64,000 nt of DNA from Mesorhizobium sp. M1E.F.Ca.ET.045.02.1.1 (GCF_003952485.1 NZ_CP034447.1:1054001-1118000), one strand, 5' to 3'. Counted from the stretch's first letter, positions 1 to 9,465 are shown. Notes: generated from the letters alone by a model not told the origin. Translations and numbers: made by a program.

Positions 1-266
1 GCTCGGTTCAGCGAATCGATGGAAAGACCGGCGAGCTGCTGGCGACGATTCAAACAGGCCTATCGGGCAGTGGCGGCGATATCGTTTGCGGCGGCGGCTA
101 TGTGTGGGTCTCGACGCCGGGAACGCCGGTCGCCCAGATCGATCCCAAAGCCAACACACTTGTCCGCAAGTTCAAAGGTAACTCGTTCGGCGACGCTATT
201 CGTTACGGTGCCGGTTCGCTCTGGGTATCGGGATCGACCATCCACCGCATAGAGCCCCCAAAATAG
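1..266 (+). CDS. C-terminal end of a beta-propeller-like protein (partial)
   Basis: A reading frame enters from the left edge (first full codon at base 3) and stops at 264-266. The visible 87 residues contain propeller-style strands: IDGKTGELLATIQTG, then GGGYVWVSTPG, IDPKANTLVRKF, and GAGSLWVSGSTIHRIEP. This alternation of 'GxxxLWV' strands and 'ID..T' turns is typical of YncE/Vgb/SMP-30-like beta-propeller repeats. The N-terminus lies outside the window, so signal peptide, length and function cannot be judged. The gene is convergent with the LysR gene that follows, 15 bp away. Confidence 0.6.
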   Translation, partial: SVQRIDGKTGELLATIQTGLSGSGGDIVCGGGYVWVSTPGTPVAQIDPKANTLVRKFKGNSFGDAIRYGAGSLWVSGSTIHRIEPPK

Positions 267-281
267 AGAGCGCGTCCACCA

Positions 282-1196
282 CTAGCCCCTGCCCGTTGAC
301 GACGCATGCGCCTTGCCGGTGAGATACGCCTTCAGCGCCATCTGCGCGAGGCTCGCCTGCCGGTCGCGGTGGGTGATCATGGCGAAATCGCGCTTCGGCA
401 GATCGACCGGCACGGACCTGAGACTCCCCTCCGCCAGGGAGCGCGCGACGACCAGCTCCGAGATGATGGTGGCGCCGGCGCCGGCCTCCACCGCCTGACG
501 CACCGCCTCGTTGCTGGGCAGGACCAGGAAGATCTGCAGTTCCGCCGGCGAGACCCCTTCGCCGCGCGCGAAATCCTCCAGCGCCTCGCGCGTGCCCGAA
601 CCGCCCTCCCTGATGATCCAGCGCAACGCCCTGATGTCGAGGTTTCCAGCCGGCGTCATCGGGATTTCGGGATGCGTGCGCGCCACCACCAGCATCATGC
701 GATCCTCGTCGACCGTGACACGCCGCAGGATGTCGGACTCGGTGCGCCCTTCGACCAGGCCGAAATCGGCCCGGCCGTCCAGCACATTGGTCTCCACCTG
801 CCGTGTGTTGCCGATGGTAACGCTGAGGCGCACAGCCGGATAGGCTTCATGGAACGCCGCCAGGCGCAGCGGCAGCCAGTAGCTGGCGATGGTCTGGCTG
901 GCCGCTATCGACAGGCTGCCGGTAACCGTCTGCGACACGTGCTCCAGGACGTCGCGCGCAGCCGCCGCTCGCTCAAGGACCGCCTTGGCTTCGGGCAGGA
1001 AACGGTGGCCGGTCTGCGCGAGCTCGATGTTGCGCCCGACCCGGTTGAACAGGCGCACGCCATGCTGACTTTCGAGCGCGCGGATGGCCGCCGAGGCCGC
1101 CGACTGCGAGATGCCGAGCAATTCGGCCGCCTTGGTCATGTGGCCGTGCTCGGCGACGGCGACGAAGATGCGCAACTGATCGAGAGTCATGCCCAA
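282..1196 (-). CDS. LysR-family transcriptional regulator
   Basis: A 304-residue protein of normal LysR length. The N-terminal winged helix-turn-helix is clear (LDQLRIFVAVAEHGHMTKAA, then SQSAASAAIRALE), followed by a periplasmic-binding-like effector domain from about residue 90. The annotated start reads MGMTLDQ; the second Met is an equal candidate. It is divergent from the putative soeABC operon, with about 270 bp of control region between. LysR regulators often control the divergent neighbour, so sulfite or organosulfonate control of soeABC is a reasonable inference but is not shown. The effector is unknown. Confidence 0.9.
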   Translation of the reverse strand: MGMTLDQLRIFVAVAEHGHMTKAAELLGISQSAASAAIRALESQHGVRLFNRVGRNIELAQTGHRFLPEAKAVLERAAAARDVLEHVSQTVTGSLSIAASQTIASYWLPLRLAAFHEAYPAVRLSVTIGNTRQVETNVLDGRADFGLVEGRTESDILRRVTVDEDRMMLVVARTHPEIPMTPAGNLDIRALRWIIREGGSGTREALEDFARGEGVSPAELQIFLVLPSNEAVRQAVEAGAGATIISELVVARSLAEGSLRSVPVDLPKRDFAMITHRDRQASLAQMALKAYLTGKAHASSTGRG

Positions 1197-1313
1197 CTAA
1201 GAAGCAAAATCGATCAGAATTACAAGAGCCGCTTGTTAGACAGATCAATTGCTTTGTTCTAAGTTTTTGCCGGAAGTTGGAAAAATTTGGCATTTCGGCG
1301 GCCAAGGTTGGAA

Positions 1314-1472
1314 ATGATCGGGCGCTTCAAATCCCTTTTCGCGCATTGGAGCCGCCGGCTGAAGCGGCAATTCGCCGGCGACCGCTACCATCCCGAGCTC
1401 CACTACATGCGCGGGCCGGGCCCTAAGACGAAAGCCAGAATGGCGAGCGGCAAGAGCGTTCGCGGATCATGA
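1314..1472 (+). CDS. Possible small basic leader protein upstream of the molybdoenzyme
   Basis: An open frame of 52 codons (MIGRFKSLFAHWSRR...) ends in TGA at 1470-1472 and overlaps the ATG of the next gene at 1469 in an ATGA arrangement, which is the classic sign of translational coupling. The product is very basic (many Arg and Lys) with one aromatic-rich segment near residues 5-12. The frame is also open upstream to an ATG at 1287. I recognise no family. It may be a genuine small protein made with the Soe enzyme, a leader peptide, or a chance frame. The precise overlap with the downstream start is the main support. Confidence 0.4.
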   Translation: MIGRFKSLFAHWSRRLKRQFAGDRYHPELHYMRGPGPKTKARMASGKSVRGS

Positions 1473-4399
1473 GCCGAACATCGCCGCGCGGCGCCAATTC
1501 CGCACCGTCCCAGCAGCCGCTGGCCGACAGCCAAGCGCCCCACGAGGGCGACGGCGTCGAGACCTCGCCAAGCGTCTCCGACCGCATCGCCAAGACCACC
1601 TGCTACATGTGCGCCTGCCGCTGCGGCATCGACGTCCATATCAAGGACGGCAAGGTGCGCTACATCAACGGCAACAAGGACCACCCGGTGAACCGCGGCG
1701 TGATCTGCGGCAAAGGAAGCGCCGGCATCATGCAGCACTACAGCCCGGCGCGGCTGAAGAAGCCGCTCAAGCGCACCGGCCCGCGCGGCTCCGGCGAATT
1801 CCGCGAGATCGAATGGGACGAAGCGCTCATCATAGCCACCGAGCGGCTGTCGGCGATCCGGCGCACGGACCCGAAGAAGCTTGCTTTCTTCACCGGGCGC
1901 GACCAGTCGCAGTCGCTGACAGGCTGGTGGGCGAGCCAGTTCGGCACGCCGAATTTCGCCGCGCATGGCGGCTTCTGCTCGGTCAACATGGCGGCCGGCG
2001 GCCTCTACACGATCGGCGGCTCGTTCTGGGAGTTCGGCGAGCCCGACTGGGACAACACGAAGTACTTCATGCTGTTCGGCGTTGCCGAGGACCATGATTC
2101 AAACCCGATCAAGATCGGCCTCGGCAAGCTGAAGGCACGCGGCGCCAAGGTGGTGTCGATCAACCCGTGCCGCACCGGCTACAACGCGATCGCCGACGAC
2201 TGGATCGGTATCCGGCCGGGCACGGACGGGTTGTTCGTGCTCGCCCTCGTCCACGAATTGCTCAAGGCCGGCCGCGTCGATCTCGACTATCTGCTGCGCT
2301 ACACCAACGCCGCCGGGCTCGTGATCCAGGAGGCGGGTGCTGCCGAGGACGGACTGTTCGTTCGGGACGGCAGCGGCGATCTTCTAGCCTGGGACAGGGG
2401 CGCGAAAGCACCGGTACGCGCAGCCGATCCCGAGGCAAGGCCGGCACTGACAGGCAGCTACACGGTCAATGGCCGCCACTGCGTGCCAGTGTTCCAGCTC
2501 ATCGCCGACCGATACATGGACGACAGCTACTCGCCTGATGCAGTCGCAGAGCGCTGCGGCATCAGCGCCGATACGATCCGCCGCATCGCGGCGGAGCTGG
2601 CGCATGTCGCCTTCGAGCAGACGATCGAGCTGCCGGTCGCCTGGACCGACTGGGCGGGCCGGCGCCACGAGACGATCAAAGGGCGGCCGGTGTCGATGCA
2701 TGCCATGCGCGGCATCTCGGCCCATTCCAACGGTTTTCATACCTGCCGTGCCATCCATCTGTTGCAGGTACTTCTGGGCACCGTGGACGTGCCCGGCGGC
2801 TTCCGCTTCAAGCCGCCCTATCCCCGTTGCGCGCCTCCGGGGCCAAAGCCGTCCGGCAAGAACGTCCGGCCGATGACACCGCTGGAAGGCACGCCGCTCG
2901 GCTTTGTCTGCGGGCCCGACGATCTGCTCGTCGACGAGGCCGGCCGGCCCACCCGCATCGACAAGGCCTATTCCTGGGAAGCGCCTTTGGCCGCGCACGG
3001 GCTGATGCACAGCGTCATCCGCAACGCCTGGGCGGGCGATCCTTACCCGATCGACACGCTGATGATGTACATGTCGAACATGGCCTGGAATTCCTCGATG
3101 AACACGGTCGAGACCATCGCCATGCTCACGGACAAGGATGAAGCCGGAAACTACAAAATCCCCTTCATCATCTATTCCGATGCCTACTATTCCGAGACTG
3201 TGCCGTTCGCCGATCTGGTGCTGCCCGACACCACCTATCTCGAGCGGCATGACTGCATCAGCCTGCTCGATCGGCCGATCAGCCATGCCGACGGGCCGGC
3301 CGACGCCGTCCGCCATCCGGTGGTGCAGCCGGACCGCGACGTGCGGCCGTTCCAGTCCGTGCTGATCGAGCTCGGCGCGCGGCTCGGCCTGCCCGGCTTC
3401 GCCAACGAGGACGGCTCGGCGAAATACCGCGACTATGCCGACTATATCGTCAACCACGAGCGCACGCCGGGCATCGGACCGCTGGCCGGCTGGCGCGGCA
3501 AGGATGGCGGCTCAATCGGTAAGGGCGAGGCCAATCCCGGGCAGTTGCAGCGCTACATCGACAATGGCGGCTTCTGGCATCACGCCTTTGCCGACGACCA
3601 GCGCTATTACAAGATGGCCAACGGCGCTTATCTCGACTTTGCCGTCCAAATGGGTTTCATCGCGAAGGCCGAGCCGATCGTTTTCCAGCTTTATTCCGAG
3701 CCGATGCAGCGCTTCCGGCTCGCCGCGCGCGGCCATGGAAAAGCGCAGCCGCCGGAAGCCGAGCGCGATCGGATCGAGACCTACATGGACCCGCTGCCTT
3801 TCTGGTACGCGCCTTTCGAGGACGAGGCCGTCGATCTGCAAAAATATCCGCTGCATGCGCTGACGCAGCGGCCGATGCACATGTACCATTCCTGGGGCTC
3901 GCAGAATGCATGGCTGAGACAGATCACCAGCCAGAACCGGCTGTTCGTGCACCGGGAGACGGCCGACGGACTCGGCCTTGCCGACGACGACTGGGTGTGG
4001 ATCGAAAGCATCAATGGCCGTGTGAAGGGCCAGATCAAGCTGATCGACGGCGTGAACCCTGACACGGTCTGGACCTGGAACGCCATCGGCAAGCGGCGCG
4101 GCAGCTGGGGCCTGAAGGACGATGCGGCCGAGAGCAATCGCGGCTTCCTGCTCAACCACATCATCGGCGACCAGACCTCGGCCGACGCCAACGGCAAGCG
4201 CTATTCCAACTCCGATCCCGTCACGGGACAGGCGGCCTGGTTCGACGTCAGGGTTCGGATTGCCAAATGCGCGCCCGAAGAAGCCGGCTTCACCGAGCCG
4301 CAGTTCGAGCGGTTCCGGCAGCCGCCGCACGTCCCGGCCGTGCCCGAAATCCTTCGCTTTGGCGCCGAATTTCGCATGAAAAGGGAAGCCGCCGAATGA
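1469..4399 (+). CDS. soeA: Molybdopterin oxidoreductase catalytic subunit, probable sulfite dehydrogenase SoeA
   Basis: A 976-residue member of the DMSO-reductase (complex iron-sulfur molybdoenzyme) family. The N-terminal [4Fe-4S] motif is complete: Cys45, Cys48, Cys52 and Cys80 (CYMCACRC ... VICGKG). Molybdopterin domains and a C-terminal dinucleotide-binding domain (MYHSWGSQNAWLRQ) follow. There is no twin-arginine signal, so the enzyme should face the cytoplasm, as known for SoeABC, which oxidises sulfite to sulfate and passes electrons to the quinone pool. The operon order of catalytic subunit, 4x[4Fe-4S] protein and DmsC-like anchor matches soeABC. The start follows an ATGA overlap with a small upstream ORF, and the stop overlaps soeB the same way. 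A different DMSO-reductase-type substrate cannot be excluded. Confidence 0.82.
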   Translation: MSRTSPRGANSAPSQQPLADSQAPHEGDGVETSPSVSDRIAKTTCYMCACRCGIDVHIKDGKVRYINGNKDHPVNRGVICGKGSAGIMQHYSPARLKKPLKRTGPRGSGEFREIEWDEALIIATERLSAIRRTDPKKLAFFTGRDQSQSLTGWWASQFGTPNFAAHGGFCSVNMAAGGLYTIGGSFWEFGEPDWDNTKYFMLFGVAEDHDSNPIKIGLGKLKARGAKVVSINPCRTGYNAIADDWIGIRPGTDGLFVLALVHELLKAGRVDLDYLLRYTNAAGLVIQEAGAAEDGLFVRDGSGDLLAWDRGAKAPVRAADPEARPALTGSYTVNGRHCVPVFQLIADRYMDDSYSPDAVAERCGISADTIRRIAAELAHVAFEQTIELPVAWTDWAGRRHETIKGRPVSMHAMRGISAHSNGFHTCRAIHLLQVLLGTVDVPGGFRFKPPYPRCAPPGPKPSGKNVRPMTPLEGTPLGFVCGPDDLLVDEAGRPTRIDKAYSWEAPLAAHGLMHSVIRNAWAGDPYPIDTLMMYMSNMAWNSSMNTVETIAMLTDKDEAGNYKIPFIIYSDAYYSETVPFADLVLPDTTYLERHDCISLLDRPISHADGPADAVRHPVVQPDRDVRPFQSVLIELGARLGLPGFANEDGSAKYRDYADYIVNHERTPGIGPLAGWRGKDGGSIGKGEANPGQLQRYIDNGGFWHHAFADDQRYYKMANGAYLDFAVQMGFIAKAEPIVFQLYSEPMQRFRLAARGHGKAQPPEAERDRIETYMDPLPFWYAPFEDEAVDLQKYPLHALTQRPMHMYHSWGSQNAWLRQITSQNRLFVHRETADGLGLADDDWVWIESINGRVKGQIKLIDGVNPDTVWTWNAIGKRRGSWGLKDDAAESNRGFLLNHIIGDQTSADANGKRYSNSDPVTGQAAWFDVRVRIAKCAPEEAGFTEPQFERFRQPPHVPAVPEILRFGAEFRMKREAAE

Positions 4400-5130
4400 C
4401 CTGCCTTCCCGCCCAAACCGAGAAGAAGCTCGGCCTCGTCATCGACCTCGATACCTGCGTCGGCTGCCAGGCTTGCGTCACCGCCTGCAAGGAATGGAAC
4501 ACCGGCGGCCATATGGCGCCGCTGACCGACACCGATCCCTATGGCGGTCATGCCGACGGCGTCTGGTTCAACCGCGTGCACGCTTATGAGCACGTGACCG
4601 AGATGGGCGGCCGCACGGTGAATTTCCCGCGCTCCTGCCTGCATTGCGAGCAGCCGGCCTGCGTCACCGTCTGCCCGACCGGCGCCTCCTACAAGCGCGC
4701 CTCGGACGGCATCGTGCTGGTCGACGAGGACAAATGCATCGGCTGCAAGCTGTGCAGTTGGGCCTGCCCCTATGGCGCGCGCGAGTTCGACACGGATGTC
4801 GGCGTGATGAAGAAATGCACGCTCTGCGTCGACCGCATCTACAACGACAATCTGGCCAAAGAAGACCGCGTGCCGGCCTGCGTCGCGGCATGCCCGACCA
4901 GCGCCCGGCATTTCGGCGATCTCGGCGACCCCACCTCGGCGATCTCGCAGCTTGTCGTCGAGCGCGGTGGCGTCGAGCTGATGCCGGAGCTTGGCTACAA
5001 GCCGACCAACAGATACCTGCCGCCGCGCGCCCACAGCGAACGCGCGGCACGAGTGGACGCACCGGCGCTGGAGCCCATCCGGGCCGAGGGCGGCTTCCTC
5101 GGCTGGATCGATCGCATGCTTTCGAATTAG
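4396..5130 (+). CDS. soeB: Iron-sulfur electron-transfer subunit, probable SoeB
   Basis: A 244-residue ferredoxin-like subunit starting at the ATG that overlaps the soeA stop (ATGA); the frame is open further upstream but inside soeA. Four cysteine groups are visible: CVGCQACVTAC (residues 21-31), CLHCEQPACVTVCP, CIGCKLCSWACPYG, and CTLC with CVAACPTSA. This is the four-[4Fe-4S] layout of DmsB/PhsB/SoeB proteins. It should carry electrons from the SoeA molybdenum site to the membrane anchor. There is no signal peptide, consistent with a cytoplasmic complex. Confidence 0.88.
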   Translation: MTCLPAQTEKKLGLVIDLDTCVGCQACVTACKEWNTGGHMAPLTDTDPYGGHADGVWFNRVHAYEHVTEMGGRTVNFPRSCLHCEQPACVTVCPTGASYKRASDGIVLVDEDKCIGCKLCSWACPYGAREFDTDVGVMKKCTLCVDRIYNDNLAKEDRVPACVAACPTSARHFGDLGDPTSAISQLVVERGGVELMPELGYKPTNRYLPPRAHSERAARVDAPALEPIRAEGGFLGWIDRMLSN

Positions 5131-5141
5131 CTTCACCCACC

Positions 5142-6080
5142 ATGCATCCCGCTTTCTCGGTCGTCTTCTTCACCACCGCCACCGGGGCCGGCTACGGCCT
5201 GCTGGCGCTGCTCGGTCTGCTTGGCGGACTGGGCTTCATCCAGCCCGATTTCTGGTTCGGCCTTGCCGGCATGGCGCTTGCGCTCGGCCTGATCGCGGCT
5301 GGCCTACTCTCCTCCACGGCCCATCTCGGCCGTCCCGAACGAGCCTGGCGCGCTTTCTCGCAATGGCGCAGCTCGTGGCTGTCGCGCGAAGGCGTGGCGT
5401 CGGTCGCGACTTTCATCCCGGCCGGGCTGTTCGGTATCGGCTGGGTATTTTTCGGCCGCAGCGGCGGCTGGGTGGCCGTCGCCGGGCTGCTGGCGGCCGC
5501 CGGTGCGGTGACGACAGTCTGCGCGACAGGCATGATCTATGCCTCGCTGAAGCCGATCGCGCAGTGGCACAGCCGCTATACTTTGCCGGCTTATCTTATG
5601 TTCTCGGCTATGACAGGCTGTGTGTTGCTGAGCGCCCTTCTCCAGGGTTTCGCCATGGATTCAACGGTGGTGCTGACCGGCGCGCTGCTCGCCACACTCG
5701 CCGGCTGGGCATGGAAGATCGCGACCTGGCGATACAACGACCGGCTGGAAATCCCGACCACGGCCAGCACGGCGACCGGCCTGGCCGGCGGCACGGTGCG
5801 GTCGATCGAATGGCCGCATACGGAAGAAAACTATTTGCTCAAGGAGATGGGATTCCGCATCGCGCGCAAGCACAGCGCGAAGCTGAGGCGGATCACGCAG
5901 GTGCTGGCTTTCGCCGCGCCGGCTGTCTTGCTTGCTACCGCGCTTGTCTTACCGTGGCCTTTCGCCGCCATTGCGTCGACGCTCGCGGCCATCGCCCAGC
6001 TTGCCGGCATGCTGGTCGAGCGCTGGCTGTTCTTCGCCGAGGCGAAGCACACAGTCACGCTCTACTACGGTCGGGAGTAG
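5142..6080 (+). CDS. soeC: DmsC-like membrane anchor, probable SoeC
   Basis: A 312-residue hydrophobic protein with about eight predicted membrane segments, beginning MHPAFSVVFFTTATGAGYG. It includes the DmsC-family motif STAHLGRPERAWRAFSQW and a conserved loop with SSWLSREG. The start at 5142 lies 11 bp after soeB, while the longer open frame is an overlap with soeB. DmsC-type anchors fix the enzyme to the inner membrane and pass electrons to the quinone pool without haem. It completes the soeABC operon and is followed tail to tail by pdeM. Confidence 0.87.
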   Translation: MHPAFSVVFFTTATGAGYGLLALLGLLGGLGFIQPDFWFGLAGMALALGLIAAGLLSSTAHLGRPERAWRAFSQWRSSWLSREGVASVATFIPAGLFGIGWVFFGRSGGWVAVAGLLAAAGAVTTVCATGMIYASLKPIAQWHSRYTLPAYLMFSAMTGCVLLSALLQGFAMDSTVVLTGALLATLAGWAWKIATWRYNDRLEIPTTASTATGLAGGTVRSIEWPHTEENYLLKEMGFRIARKHSAKLRRITQVLAFAAPAVLLATALVLPWPFAAIASTLAAIAQLAGMLVERWLFFAEAKHTVTLYYGRE

Positions 6081-6084
6081 CGTC

Positions 6085-6801
6085 TCAACCCGGCCGGAGC
6101 ATCGATCCGGAGATGGCGAAGATGCGGTCGGCGCCCAGCATATAGGCCATCAGCGTCTCCAGCCGGAACAGGCCGGCATAGGCGCGGTCGAGCACGTTGA
6201 GCGAGCCGGTATAGGCGCCGAAGGCCGGCATGATCATGCGGCCGCCGTCGCCGGCAAAGCAACGCCGCCTGACCGAACGGCCGCGCTGGACGATGCGGGC
6301 GCAAGGGTGGAGATGACCGGCGATCTCGCCTTCCACCCGCAGCTTCGAAGGCTCGTGACGGAAGAGCAGCGAGCCGATGGCGAGTTCCTTCACCGTATCG
6401 CCAGGCAGGTCGGCGGGCGCGTCCGGATCGTGATTGCCGGCGACCCAGAACCAGTCGCGGCCGGCCATCATCGCTTCCAGCCGCTCGCGGAAGCTCTCAT
6501 GCATGCGCTCGGCGCCGCCGCCGTCATGGAAGGAGTCGCCCAGGCTGACGACGATCCGCGGCTGGTAGTCGGCGATCACCGCCTGCAGCCGGAGCAAAGT
6601 GGCTCCGGTGTCGTAAGGCGGGATCAGCGCGCCGCGCCTGGCGAAGGACGAGCCCTTTTCGAGATGCAGGTCGGAGACCGCGAGCAGCCGCAGGTCGGGG
6701 AAATAGAGCACGCCGCGCCGGTCGCAAACCGCGCGCTCGCCGGCGATGCCGACAAGGTCGGCCTCGGCAATCAGCGTTGCGCGCGACAGCGAAAAATTCA
6801 T
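6085..6801 (-). CDS. pdeM: Ligase-associated DNA damage response endonuclease PdeM
   Basis: A 238-residue calcineurin-like metallophosphoesterase. Metal-binding motifs appear in order: VSDLHLEKG, LGDSFHDGG, VAGNHDPD and IAGHLHPC. PdeM is known to be encoded with a DEXH helicase, an exonuclease and an ATP-dependent DNA ligase in a DNA repair cluster. Here the helicase gene lies 18 bp upstream on the same strand, so the two are likely co-transcribed. A strong ribosome site (GGAGAGGGG) touches the ATG. The ligase and exonuclease partners are not in this window. Confidence 0.9.
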   Translation of the reverse strand: MNFSLSRATLIAEADLVGIAGERAVCDRRGVLYFPDLRLLAVSDLHLEKGSSFARRGALIPPYDTGATLLRLQAVIADYQPRIVVSLGDSFHDGGGAERMHESFRERLEAMMAGRDWFWVAGNHDPDAPADLPGDTVKELAIGSLLFRHEPSKLRVEGEIAGHLHPCARIVQRGRSVRRRCFAGDGGRMIMPAFGAYTGSLNVLDRAYAGLFRLETLMAYMLGADRIFAISGSMLRPG

Positions 6802-6819
6802 CCCCTCTCCGTTCTCCGC

Positions 6820-9357
6820 TTAGTGCCCTGAACCCATCGCTTCTTCGACCAGGTCGGCGGCTTCCATCAAAAGCGTGTCGTTGGCGCCGCCATTGACCGA
6901 CTCCTTGCCGATCTCCAGCATTACCGGCACCGCCAGCGGCGAGATCTGGTCGAGATGCTTATGCATGATTCGACCGCGCACGCGCGAGAGCATCTCGCCA
7001 AGTCTGCTGACATCGAGCAACCCGGCGGAGGCATCGGTTCGCGTTGCCTGCAGCAAGATATGGTCCGGCTCGTGGCTGCGCAGCACATCGTAAATGAGGT
7101 CCGCCGAGACCGTCACCTGGCGCCCGCTCTTCTCCTGGCCGGGGTAGCGCTTCTCGATCAGCCCGGCGATGACGGCACAGGTGCGAAAAGTGCGCTTCAG
7201 CATCCAGCTATCGTTCAGCCAGGCTTCGAGATCGTCGCCCAGCATGTCCTCGTCGAAAAGTGCGGCCAGCGACGGCTTCTTCGCCTTGAACAAAGCCGCC
7301 ATGTCGTCCAGCGCCCAGACGGCCAGCGAGTAATCGGTGGCGACGAAGCCGAGCGGCCTGGCATGAGCGCGCTCCAGCCGACGCGTCAGGAGCATGCCGA
7401 GCGTCTGGTGCGCCAGCCGGCCCTCGAAGGGATAGGCGACCATGTAATGGTGATTGCCGCGCGGAAAGGTCTCGACCAGGAGATCGCCACGCTTTGGCAA
7501 AACCGACTTCTCTTCTTGAATCCGAAGCCAGTCGGCCACCTGTTCGGGCAAGACCTTCCAGCGATCGCTGTCGGCCAGCATGGCGCGCACCTGCTCGGCG
7601 AGATAGGTCGAGAGCGGGAATTTGCCGCCGGCATAGGACGGCACGATGATGTTGGCGCCGGCGCCGTTGGAGACGACGCATTCGTTCTCGCGAATGCCCT
7701 CGAAGCGCAGCACCTTGCCGGCAAAAAGGAAGTTGTCGCCGGGGCGCAGCGTTTCGGCGAAATATTCCTCGATCTTGCCGAGCACCGGCCCGCCACGGCC
7801 GGCCATGCCGCGCCCCTGCCTGACATAACGGACATTGAGCTCCGGCATCTCGATGATGGTGCCGACATTCAGCCGGTATTGCTGCGCGACGCTCGGATGC
7901 GAGACGCGCCACAGGCCGTCCTTGTTCAGGCGGATGCGGGCATAGCGCTCGTAGTTCTTCAGCGCGTAGCCGCCGGTGGCGACGAAGTCGATGACGCGGT
8001 CGAAGGTCTCGCGCTCCAGGGCCGCATAAGGCGCGGCGCCGCGCACCTCCTCGAACAGGAGGTCGGCGTCGAACGGCCCGCCGCAGGCGACGCCCAGCAC
8101 ATGCTGCGACAGCACGTCGAGCGCGCCCTTGACCAGCGGCGGCGTGTCCTGGGCGCCGAGATAGTTGGCGTCGAGCGCCGCGCGGCATTCCAGCACCTCG
8201 AAGCGGTTGGCCGGGATCAGGATCGCCTTGGACGGCTCGTCCATGCGATGGTTGGCGCGGCCGATGCGCTGCGCCAAGCGGCTGGCGCCCTTCGGAGCGC
8301 CGACATGTACCACCAGATCGACATCGCCCCAGTCGATGCCGAGGTCGAGCGTCGAGGTGGCGACGATGGCGCGCAGCGCATTGTCGGCCATCGCCTTCTC
8401 GACGCGGCGGCGCTGGCCGACATCGAGCGAGCCGTGATGCAGCGCGATCGGCAAAGAGTCCTCGTTCGCACGCCACAACTCCTGGAACAAAAGCTCCGCC
8501 TGGCTGCGGGTGTTGACGAAGAGCAGAGTGGTGCGGTGCTTCCTGATCGCCTCATAGATCTCAGGGATGGCGTAGCGGGCCGAGTGCCCCGACCATGGCA
8601 CGCGCTCGCGCGAGTCGAGGATGGAGATGTCGGGCTTGGCGCCGCCGGCGACCGTAATGAGCCCTGCCATCTCGGGGTTGTTTGAATTTTTGGGCGGGTT
8701 CTGCGCAACCAGCCAGCGCCGCAGCTCATCCGGTTCGGCCACGGTGGCCGACAGACCTATGGTCTGCAGCTTGGGAACGAAGGCGCGCAGCCGCGCCAGG
8801 CCTAACGCCAGGAGATGCCCGCGTTTCGAGATGACAAGCGAATGCAATTCGTCGAGCACGACATAGCGCAAATCCTCGAAGAAGCGCCTCGCGTCGTTTG
8901 AGGCGATCAACAAGGCGAGCTGCTCGGGCGTGGTGAGCAGGATGTCGGGCGGCACCAGCTTCTGTCGCTGGCGCTTGTGCGAAGGCGTGTCGCCGGTGCG
9001 CGTCTCGATGGTGACCGGCAGTCCGATCTCCTCGACCGGCTTGCCGAGATTGCGCTCGATGTCGACGGCTAAAGCCTTGAGCGGCGAGATGTAGAGCGTA
9101 TGGATGCCGCGATGGGCTTCGCCAGGCTTGCGGCGCGGACGTTTCGCGAGCTCGGTAAGCGACGGCAGGAAGCCGGCCAGCGTCTTGCCGGCGCCGGTCG
9201 GCGCGATGAGCAGTACCGATTGTCCGCCTTGAGCCTTGGCCAGCAGCTCGAGCTGATGGACACGCGGCGACCAGCCCTTTTCACCGAACCATTTGACGAA
9301 TGGCTCGGGCAGCAGGACGGCGGCATTCTGTTCGGCAAGGCGCGGCTGCTCTGTCAC
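6820..9357 (-). CDS. Ligase-associated DNA damage response DEXH-box helicase (Lhr-like)
   Basis: An SF2 helicase with motif I APTGAGKT, motif II VVLDELHS (DELH), motif III GLSATVAE, and motifs STLDLGIDWG and QRIGRANHR, followed by the C-terminal Lhr-type region. From the GTG at 9357 (VTEQPRLAEQ) it has 845 residues, close to the family's usual size. The frame is open to 9609, but that extra part runs into the insertion sequence and shows no family features. No strong ribosome site is seen before the GTG, so the start is uncertain. Together with pdeM it probably acts in repair of DNA breaks or adducts. The IS left end lies 84 bp before this start. Confidence 0.9.
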   Translation of the reverse strand: MTEQPRLAEQNAAVLLPEPFVKWFGEKGWSPRVHQLELLAKAQGGQSVLLIAPTGAGKTLAGFLPSLTELAKRPRRKPGEAHRGIHTLYISPLKALAVDIERNLGKPVEEIGLPVTIETRTGDTPSHKRQRQKLVPPDILLTTPEQLALLIASNDARRFFEDLRYVVLDELHSLVISKRGHLLALGLARLRAFVPKLQTIGLSATVAEPDELRRWLVAQNPPKNSNNPEMAGLITVAGGAKPDISILDSRERVPWSGHSARYAIPEIYEAIRKHRTTLLFVNTRSQAELLFQELWRANEDSLPIALHHGSLDVGQRRRVEKAMADNALRAIVATSTLDLGIDWGDVDLVVHVGAPKGASRLAQRIGRANHRMDEPSKAILIPANRFEVLECRAALDANYLGAQDTPPLVKGALDVLSQHVLGVACGGPFDADLLFEEVRGAAPYAALERETFDRVIDFVATGGYALKNYERYARIRLNKDGLWRVSHPSVAQQYRLNVGTIIEMPELNVRYVRQGRGMAGRGGPVLGKIEEYFAETLRPGDNFLFAGKVLRFEGIRENECVVSNGAGANIIVPSYAGGKFPLSTYLAEQVRAMLADSDRWKVLPEQVADWLRIQEEKSVLPKRGDLLVETFPRGNHHYMVAYPFEGRLAHQTLGMLLTRRLERAHARPLGFVATDYSLAVWALDDMAALFKAKKPSLAALFDEDMLGDDLEAWLNDSWMLKRTFRTCAVIAGLIEKRYPGQEKSGRQVTVSADLIYDVLRSHEPDHILLQATRTDASAGLLDVSRLGEMLSRVRGRIMHKHLDQISPLAVPVMLEIGKESVNGGANDTLLMEAADLVEEAMGSGH

Positions 9358-9440
9358 GCGCCAGAGGTAGCGCGACGGTGAGCAATCGCCAAGAAAAATC
9401 GGAACAAAAGGGGATCGTTCTTGCCTTCTCCCCCTGTGGG

Positions 9441-9465
9441 CTAGCGTGCGCACACATTTGCTTCG
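9441..9465 (+). repeat. Left terminal inverted repeat of the IS
   Basis: These 25 bases match, in reverse complement, positions 10929-10953 without a mismatch. Similarity continues weakly for about four more bases. Confidence 0.93.
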
